Positions 58,092 through 64,000 of a stretch of 64,000 bases of DNA are shown here, one piece after another. The DNA lies in the NCBI RefSeq assembly GCF_000757825.1, contig NZ_CP009451.1, positions 2,666,001 through 2,730,000 of the forward strand, in the 5' to 3' direction. This DNA is from Cedecea neteri. Lineage in GTDB: Bacteria; Pseudomonadota; Gammaproteobacteria; Enterobacterales; Enterobacteriaceae. The position numbers were made by a program, and so were the translations under genes. Below the pieces are notes generated by a model, which was not told where the DNA came from, did not search any database, and saw only the letters and a program-made list of their open reading frames with translations. The first letter of the stretch is position 1. Each line of letters begins with the position of its first letter.

Positions 58092-59774
58092 TTAGTTCAC
58101 GGCTTTATTTGGAACGTGACACCAGTTGTTGTTCTGGTTAATCCCGCCGTTGGGTGAGGTATACCCCAGGCAGCCGAGAATAGTGTCGTACAGCTCAACG
58201 TGGCGATGCGGCACCTTCATTTTTGCCTGTTCCTGCAGGTGTTTAAAGGACTCGGCGAACGTTGGGTTCTCCAGATACTTGTCCGAGGCCCAAATCATCA
58301 GCGGCACGCGGAACTGCTCTGGCGGAGCCATAGCTCGCGGCGTGCCGTGCAGGTGCATTGAGTCGCTGATGGACTCACCGTGATCCGCGGCGTAGAAAAC
58401 AATCGCCTTCTTATCGCGCACCTGGTCAATCACGCTGTCGATCATCGTATCGATGTACAGCACCGAGTTATCAAAGGCGTTGATCAGGTGTTCCTTTGAA
58501 CAACCTTTTTCGAGGTTGATGCACTCAGGCGTCCATTTCGCAAAGCTGCGCGGATAGCGCTGAGCGTAGGAGAAGTGAGAACCCTTGGTGTGCAGGATAA
58601 TAAGATGTTTGCCATCGGGGTTGCGATTGAGCGACTGCTTCATCTCATCCACTAACAGCATATCGTCCACGGTTTTACCGCGGTTACGAGGCTCAGCGGC
58701 AATTTGTTCGCGGAAGGCCAGGGTGTCCGGCATGGCATTTTTATAGAACCAGACTTCGCTCTGCATGGCGTACAGGTCGGAGCTAAAGCCCAGCTGTTTC
58801 AGGACCGCAAAAACATTCTGCTCTTTGAGGGTTCGCTGAGGGTTATCTTCAGCTCCGCCTTCGCGCACGAACATGCAGCGCAGCGAGAGTTTAGTGGCGG
58901 TATCGCAGGACTGGCCGCGAAAAGCGACCAGGTTTTTCTCTTTAGAGAGTTTTGGCGTGGTGTCGCGGTCATAGCCGAGCAGGCCCATGTGATCCCAGCG
59001 GGTTGTCTCGCCGATAATAAACACCACGTAGGTGTCATCCATGCCTGGCGGCGCGACGTAGGTGAATTTTTTCGTTGGGTTCATCAGAGAACCGTTACCG
59101 TCAGATTCGTCGGCCTGTGCCCAGGCAAACAGCCCCAGCGAGGAAACCCAGTTTACCGGAACATAGGAACTCGCCACGACGCCGCCGTAGCTTGCCATAT
59201 CTGTGGTTGAGCCGCGCTCATCGTTGGACTGTATTTCACCCAGCGTACGCAGCGGCGCCCAAACCAGTAAGCCTGCGCAGACGACGATAGCGATGTTTTT
59301 AATGCGTTGGCCAGGGGTTTTCAGCTGCTGAAGCAGCGTATCTTGTGACCTGTTCGTCCAGATCAGATACAGCGGTATAAGGCTAACCAGCACCATCCAG
59401 ATAGCGAAGTGATAGCCCACCACTTCTTTAGACAGGTCGATATCAGTGGTCATCACCGAGGCAATAATGCCGTAGCCGATCACCACGTTGAAGAAGGTCA
59501 TATAGTAGCTGGCGGCCACCGAGCAAAGCACTACAAAGGTAGCCAGCACGCGCCAGAGGTTGCGGCCAAAAATCGACAGCAGGCGGAACAGGAAAAACGT
59601 CACCAGCAGGCAGGCGAAAAACTCAGTTGCAGCGGCAAGGCCCTTCCAGGCGATGAAAACCTGTGCCCGGCTATCAAAGCGTTGATAGAAAACAGAAATA
59701 TTTAAAAACCAACCAATGTAGACCCCGAGCAGTAAACATAATTTCTGCTGGGACATTGTCTTAAAGTAATTCAT
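58092..59774 (-). CDS. eptB: Kdo2-lipid A phosphoethanolamine 7''-transferase EptB
   Basis: A 560-residue inner-membrane protein (E. coli 563) with five N-terminal membrane helices to about residue 180 and a periplasmic alkaline-phosphatase-like domain. The nucleophile Thr is in FIIGETTRWDHMGLLGYDRD (20 residues). Metal ligands are in YAADHGESISD and HLHGTPR. It adds phosphoethanolamine to the outer Kdo of LPS. Several cysteines of the soluble domain are kept. Its neighbours dppA and yhjX are the same as in E. coli. Confidence 0.96.
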   Translation of the reverse strand: MNYFKTMSQQKLCLLLGVYIGWFLNISVFYQRFDSRAQVFIAWKGLAAATEFFACLLVTFFLFRLLSIFGRNLWRVLATFVVLCSVAASYYMTFFNVVIGYGIIASVMTTDIDLSKEVVGYHFAIWMVLVSLIPLYLIWTNRSQDTLLQQLKTPGQRIKNIAIVVCAGLLVWAPLRTLGEIQSNDERGSTTDMASYGGVVASSYVPVNWVSSLGLFAWAQADESDGNGSLMNPTKKFTYVAPPGMDDTYVVFIIGETTRWDHMGLLGYDRDTTPKLSKEKNLVAFRGQSCDTATKLSLRCMFVREGGAEDNPQRTLKEQNVFAVLKQLGFSSDLYAMQSEVWFYKNAMPDTLAFREQIAAEPRNRGKTVDDMLLVDEMKQSLNRNPDGKHLIILHTKGSHFSYAQRYPRSFAKWTPECINLEKGCSKEHLINAFDNSVLYIDTMIDSVIDQVRDKKAIVFYAADHGESISDSMHLHGTPRAMAPPEQFRVPLMIWASDKYLENPTFAESFKHLQEQAKMKVPHRHVELYDTILGCLGYTSPNGGINQNNNWCHVPNKAVN

Positions 59775-60040
59775 GCAGGGTATCCTGGCGATATAAACAT
59801 ATTAGCGCTTATCAGACCGTGGGGTTCGAGCGTAGTTCTCTATGAGGGGTGAATTCAAAGAAAAATCTCATCTCCGCGTCAAAACTCAGCGGCGGCTAGT
59901 AGAGCACAGGATAAGAGGGATGTATCCAGATACGTGACGATCCGGCCCGTTATTTACAGTTGGCGCCTCAGATCTTTGATGGTGAGTTAATTACCTTACT
60001 TGTAGGCAGTGGCCCAATCCTGACCTGCGCTTCTGGAATA
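59775..60040. other. eptB-yhjX intergenic region
   Basis: The eptB promoter must lie in this 265-bp stretch before the yhjX terminator. I see no unambiguous promoter or gene in it. Confidence 0.5.
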
Positions 60041-60065
60041 AAAAAAGCCGCCCGAGTAGGCGGCT
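60041..60065 (-). terminator. yhjX terminator
   Basis: On the minus strand AGCCGCC-TACTCG-GGCGGCT is a perfect stem followed by six T residues, 25 bp after the yhjX stop. Confidence 0.93.
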
Positions 60066-60089
60066 GTATCTGCTGATTATCAGGAATAA

Positions 60090-61298
60090 TCAGGCGTGTG
60101 CGTGTTTGTGGTTCAGCGCTGTACGGGCTGGCTGACGAATCGTGGTGGAAATCGCCAGGGAGAGAATCAGCAGGGCGAAGATGACGCAGAAGGTGACGTA
60201 GAAGCCGCCAAACAGCGAGGCGATGATGGAGCCGCAGATGCTGCCGATACCGAAGCCCAGGTAAATCACGCCGTAGTTTTTAGTCAGGTTGTTCAGGCCG
60301 AAGAATTCGCTGACCAGAGAAGGGTAAACGGTGATGGTGCCGCCAAAGTTAAAGGCAACGCAGGCGATGGCCGCAAAGAACGTCATTTCGTTCAGCGGGG
60401 CAAACAGCAGGGCCGCCATACCGACCAGAGAAATCACCTGGCCAATCGTGATAACGCGAATACGGGCGATTTTATCGGACAGAATACCGAGGATAAGGCG
60501 GCCGCTCAGGTTAGCAATTGAGATAACGGTCACCGCGTTGGCGGCGGACATTGCATCCAGGCGCACCATGCCCTGCGCGATATCTTTTGCTACGCCGATA
60601 ACGTACAGGCCGCTCATGCAGGCGGTCAGGAACATCAGCGCCAGCATCCAGTACTGTGGCTGACGCATAGATTCCGCCAGGGTGAAGTCTGTTTTCGCCG
60701 CGCCGTTTGCGGTTTTGGTTTCCTGCAGCGGAGCATCTTTCATCATGGTGGCGCCGAACAGCACCATGACCATCGCCAGGCCGCCCCAAATCATAAAGGT
60801 GTTTTCGAGGCCGTAGGCCGCCAGCAGATGGGTATCAATATATTTAAAACCGAGGCTGCCGAGGCCATAGGCACCGATGGAGAAAGCAGAAATCAGGCCT
60901 TTGCGCTCCGGGAACCATTTCACGCAGTTAGACAGCGTCAGCAGGTAGCCTGCGCCGTCGGCCAGGCCGACCAGTACGCCTGCGGTGAGCCACAGCATCA
61001 TCAGGTTGTTGGCGTGCGCGGTGAAGAACAGACCGGCACCGAGCAGCACGCCTGCCGCCATGGTGACCTTACGCACGCCGAAGCGGTCCTGCAGTTTGCC
61101 CGCTATGGAAGAGGAGATGGCGAGGCCCAGGCTCAGCAGGCCGAAGGAGAAGGCGACCTGGCTGATAGGGGCGTCCAGCTTCTGGGACAGCGCGCTGTTG
61201 AACAGGCTCCAGGTATAAACGGAACCCAGTGCGAACTGGGTAATGATGGTCCCGATGAGGGTTAACCAGCGAGTACGGTTGTAGGTGGCAGTGTTCAT
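60090..61298 (-). CDS. yhjX: Pyruvate-responsive MFS transporter YhjX
   Basis: A 402-residue oxalate/formate antiporter-like MFS protein with 12 predicted helices, the E. coli length. Conserved segments include TIITQFALGSVYTWSLFN and CVKWFPERKGLISAFSIG. In E. coli yhjX is the main target of the pyruvate-sensing YpdAB two-component system. The matching tandem YpdB site lies 80 bp upstream here. The transported substrate is not settled. Confidence 0.95.
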   Translation of the reverse strand: MNTATYNRTRWLTLIGTIITQFALGSVYTWSLFNSALSQKLDAPISQVAFSFGLLSLGLAISSSIAGKLQDRFGVRKVTMAAGVLLGAGLFFTAHANNLMMLWLTAGVLVGLADGAGYLLTLSNCVKWFPERKGLISAFSIGAYGLGSLGFKYIDTHLLAAYGLENTFMIWGGLAMVMVLFGATMMKDAPLQETKTANGAAKTDFTLAESMRQPQYWMLALMFLTACMSGLYVIGVAKDIAQGMVRLDAMSAANAVTVISIANLSGRLILGILSDKIARIRVITIGQVISLVGMAALLFAPLNEMTFFAAIACVAFNFGGTITVYPSLVSEFFGLNNLTKNYGVIYLGFGIGSICGSIIASLFGGFYVTFCVIFALLILSLAISTTIRQPARTALNHKHAHA

Positions 61299-61377
61299 GG
61301 CAGATGTCCTGCGGATCTAAGGGAAGTTATCTGCCGCCTACGATAGCGAAGCGCCGTTTATTCCAGGAAAAAACGGC

Positions 61378-61408
61378 ATGAAATGCGTGGAGAACGGAAT
61401 GAAATGCC
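61378..61408 (-). promoter_or_regulatory. Tandem YpdB-binding site upstream of yhjX
   Basis: On the minus strand GGCATTTCAT-N11-CGCATTTCAT differs by one base from the described YpdB consensus (two GGCATTTCAT boxes 11 bp apart). It lies 80-110 bp before yhjX. The rest of 61299-61659 is A/T-rich and holds the divergent tag promoter, which I could not delimit. Confidence 0.88.
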
Positions 61409-61659
61409 TCTGAGGCGGTATGAACGGCCTCCACAATGCATGTTGAGTTCTGTTGGTTAGTGCTTGCTATCAATCTATTGTGCGTGATTGCTGTATATTA
61501 AATGTTAAATCATAAATGGGACATAGTTAACACTTTGCAAAATCATCAGTGCTAAATCACCTTTCTTTGATCTCGTTTAGGGTTGCGAAACGCCCCGGAT
61601 TCACTATTGTCAGATTGTGAATTTGCCCGCGGGTGCGGAAGGTGATGAGGGAGAACGAA

Positions 61660-62223
61660 ATGGAACGTTGTGGCTGGGTCACTCAGGATCCGCTGTATCT
61701 GGACTATCACGACAAAGAATGGGGCGTGCCGGTCACCGACGGGCAAAAGCTGTTTGAGATGATCTGTCTTGAAGGCCAGCAGGCAGGGCTATCGTGGATA
61801 ACCGTGCTAAAAAAACGTGAGAACTACCGCCAGCGCTTCAGGAATTTCGACCCTTATGCCGTCGCGCTGATCCAGCCGGAAGAGGTGGATGAGCTGATGC
61901 AGGACGCCGGGATTATCCGCCATCGTGGGAAAATTGAGGCCATTATCAATAACGCCAAAGCCTTTCTGGCGATGAAGGCCAACGGAGAGAAATTCCCCGA
62001 GTTCGTCTGGGCCTTCGTGGAGAATAAGCCGCAGATCTCGCATGCCGCCTCGCTCAGCGAAGTTCCAGCCTTTACGCCAACCTCAGATGCGTTGTCTAAA
62101 GCGCTGAAGAAACGCGGCTTTAAGTTCGTGGGATCGACAATCTGCTATTCGTTTATGCAGGCCTGCGGCCTGGTCAATGACCATGTGACGGGCTGCTTCT
62201 GCCACCCAGATTTTCGCCAATGA
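61660..62223 (+). CDS. tag: 3-methyladenine DNA glycosylase I (Tag)
   Basis: A 187-residue constitutive glycosylase, the E. coli length. The zinc ligands of the family are all present: Cys4 and His17 in the N-terminus MERCGWVTQDPLYLDYH, and His175 and Cys179 near the end. The segment LEGQQAGLSWITVLKKRENY is conserved. The ATG with AGGGAG at 6 bp is chosen over an upstream in-frame ATG. The stop overlaps yiaC (ATGA). Confidence 0.97.
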   Translation: MERCGWVTQDPLYLDYHDKEWGVPVTDGQKLFEMICLEGQQAGLSWITVLKKRENYRQRFRNFDPYAVALIQPEEVDELMQDAGIIRHRGKIEAIINNAKAFLAMKANGEKFPEFVWAFVENKPQISHAASLSEVPAFTPTSDALSKALKKRGFKFVGSTICYSFMQACGLVNDHVTGCFCHPDFRQ

Positions 62224-62666
62224 TCCGGCCCTTTAACGCCGGGGAAATGGATGCGCTGATGGCGCTCTGGCTTGAGAGCACCATCGACGGGCATCCGTTT
62301 ATCGCGGAAAGCTACTGGCATGAGAGCGTGAACCTGGTGCGCAATGTGTATATCCCGCAGTCAAAAACGTGGGTCTATTTGCATGAGCGGCAGCTGGTGG
62401 GGTTTATCAGCGTCATGGAGAAGCAGTTTATTGGCGCGCTGTTCGTGGCACCTTCCTGCACGGGGCAAGGCATCGGCGGCAAGCTGCTGGAGAAGGCCAA
62501 AGAGGAATACCCGGCCTTGACCCTCGAGGTGTACCAGAAAAATCGCCAGGCGGTACATTTCTACCACCGCCACGGCTTTCGCATAGAAGAAAGCGCGTGG
62601 CAGGAAGAGACGCAGCACCCGACGTGGATTATGGGCTGGCAGGCGGATCAAACGCCGTCACCGTAG
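62220..62666 (+). CDS. yiaC: GNAT-family N-acetyltransferase YiaC
   Basis: A 148-residue GNAT protein (E. coli 146). The acetyl-CoA loop is in [20 protein letters not shown], preceded by the strand GALFVAPS. E. coli YiaC is a protein lysine acetyltransferase. It is coupled to tag and overlaps the convergent bisC 3' end by 38 bp. Confidence 0.93.
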   Translation: MIRPFNAGEMDALMALWLESTIDGHPFIAESYWHESVNLVRNVYIPQSKTWVYLHERQLVGFISVMEKQFIGALFVAPSCTGQGIGGKLLEKAKEEYPALTLEVYQKNRQAVHFYHRHGFRIEESAWQEETQHPTWIMGWQADQTPSP

Positions 62667-64000
62667 GCGCCGGACCGGTAAATTTCTCTGCCCAGACGAG
62701 GGAGTTGTTTGCCGCGCAGCCGTTAGCCAGCCGTGAAGACGGAATATCCATCGTGAGTACGTTAACCGCGCCGTTTTTGCACAGGTTATCTTCGTCCAGA
62801 TCGGGCCATGCACCCTGGTGGATACAGACCACGCCGGGCCTGATGCCGTCGGTAACCTGAGCGCCCACCAGGACCTGCCCGCGAGCGTTCCATACCCGCA
62901 CTAAATCTCCGTGCTCAATGCCGCGCGCTTTGGCGTCAATCGGATGCAGCGTAATAGGTTCACGTCCCGCTATCGCATACTGGTCGCGCAGCGCGGCGTA
63001 GTTTAGCTGGCTGTGCAGGCGGTGTGCTGGATGGGATGAGAGCAGCTGCAGCTGGCCGGAAGCAGCGTTGCCCTGCCATTCGTCAGGTGCCAGCCAGCTT
63101 GGATGCGGCGGGCAATCCTGGTAGCCAAAGCTGGCGATGCGCTCGGAATAGATTTCAATCTTACCGCTCGGCGTTTTGAGCGGGTTTGCTTCAGGATCTT
63201 CGCGAAAAGCTGAGAAGCGAATGAATTCAGCATTTTTCGCGTTTTCTGGCATTTCTATCAGCTGGTTAGCTTCCCAGAAGTCGTTAAATTCCGGAAGTTC
63301 GATCCGTTGGGCTGCGCCTCGTTGGCGGGCAATGTCATAGAAACTCTCCAGCCATTCAAGCTCGCTTTTTCCTTCACTGAACCGTTCTTTACCGCCGGTT
63401 TCCCATTTTTCACTCAGTTCAGCAAAGATATCAAAATCATTCCACGCCTCGCCCTGCGGGGAAACCACCTGCTTCATCGGCACAAGGTGTTGGTTACTGT
63501 AATCCCCGGTCATCGTCATGTCGTTTCGCTCGAACGAGGTGGTTACCGGCAGAACGATATCGGCGTGTTTTGCCGCCGCCGTCCAGAAACATTCGGAGAT
63601 AACGATCAGCTCCGGCTTCTGCCAGGCTGCGGCAAGACGGTTTGTGTCCTGATGATGGGTGAAGTTGCTGCCACCCGCCCACCAAAGCATGCGGAGGTCG
63701 GGGAAGGTGTGCTGTCTGCCGTTATGCTGATAGGCCACCCCTGGATTTTCCAGCGCCTCGACGATACGTGCCACGGGGATTTTTTCTACTGCGTCGGTGC
63801 CGCCAGCAAGCGAGCCCTGTAGCGAGCCGGGCACGGCCGCGCTACGTGTCGGGTTACCGCCGTTGGCAAAGTGATAGGAAAGACCAAAGCCGCCGCCAGG
63901 CGTGCCTATCTGGCCCAGCATCGCCGCCAGCGTGACCAGCATCCAGTGTTTTTGCTCACCGTATTGCTGGCGCTGCATGCCCCAACCGGCCATCAGCATG
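62629..64000 (-). CDS. bisC: Biotin sulfoxide reductase BisC (5' part outside the window)
   Basis: The visible ~457 C-terminal residues belong to a DMSO-reductase-family bis-PGD enzyme. Segments include [33 protein letters not shown] and a C-terminal cofactor-binding domain with [20 protein letters not shown]. BisC repairs biotin sulfoxide and methionine sulfoxide in the cytoplasm. The neighbours tag and yiaC are those of E. coli bisC. The catalytic Ser region lies beyond the window edge and was not checked. Confidence 0.92.
   Translation of the reverse strand, partial: MLMAGWGMQRQQYGEQKHWMLVTLAAMLGQIGTPGGGFGLSYHFANGGNPTRSAAVPGSLQGSLAGGTDAVEKIPVARIVEALENPGVAYQHNGRQHTFPDLRMLWWAGGSNFTHHQDTNRLAAAWQKPELIVISECFWTAAAKHADIVLPVTTSFERNDMTMTGDYSNQHLVPMKQVVSPQGEAWNDFDIFAELSEKWETGGKERFSEGKSELEWLESFYDIARQRGAAQRIELPEFNDFWEANQLIEMPENAKNAEFIRFSAFREDPEANPLKTPSGKIEIYSERIASFGYQDCPPHPSWLAPDEWQGNAASGQLQLLSSHPAHRLHSQLNYAALRDQYAIAGREPITLHPIDAKARGIEHGDLVRVWNARGQVLVGAQVTDGIRPGVVCIHQGAWPDLDEDNLCKNGAVNVLTMDIPSSRLANGCAANNSLVWAEKFTGPAPTVTAFDPPASP

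Overview
The window is chromosomal DNA from a member of the Enterobacteriaceae. Almost every gene has a close Escherichia coli counterpart. The backbone order bax-malS-avtA, xylFGHR/xylAB, wecH-ysaB-glyQS, yiaG-yiaF-ghrB, dppABCDF, eptB-yhjX and tag-yiaC-bisC matches E. coli around minute 80. A flagellar-type cheV, a kgu operon and a complete formate hydrogenlyase locus show it is not E. coli. The species cannot be named from sequence reading alone.

Region 1 (1-21.8 kb) holds the 5' part of cheV, yajD, and then a compact formate hydrogenlyase locus. hypABCDE-fhlA runs leftward. Divergently, hycABCDEFGHI and then hydN-fdhF-hypF-NiCoT run rightward. Together they encode the Ni-Fe hydrogenase-3 complex, its formate dehydrogenase, every Ni-Fe maturation factor, a nickel importer and the activator FhlA. 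Sigma-54 promoters are visible upstream of hypA, hycA and hydN. FdhF carries cysteine at residue 140, where the E. coli enzyme has selenocysteine. CCCTCACCC/CCCTCTCCC palindromic repeats have entered three junctions of this locus, and one now appears to supply the ribosome binding site and start codon of hypF.

Region 2 (21.8-46.1 kb) holds avtA, malS, an unrecognised coiled-coil gene, bax, the xylose genes, an isochorismatase/AraC-type pair, wecH, ysaB, glyQS, an orphan chemoreceptor, yiaG and yiaF. Two copies of an intergenic element of about 320 bp lie here, at about 23.5 and 36.3 kb. A decayed inverted third copy abuts the first. The copies fold into the same multi-stem structure with compensatory base changes, so they look like a repeated structured RNA. 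This is the most likely undescribed item in the window.

Region 3 (46.1-51.8 kb) is a 2-ketogluconate operon, ptxS-kguE-kguK-kguT-ghrB(kguD), with a PtxS-type operator, followed by a decayed HigA-like antitoxin fragment.

Region 4 (51.8-64 kb) holds dppABCDF with a GcvB-like target in its leader, eptB, yhjX with a YpdB-type tandem site, tag, yiaC and the 3' part of bisC.
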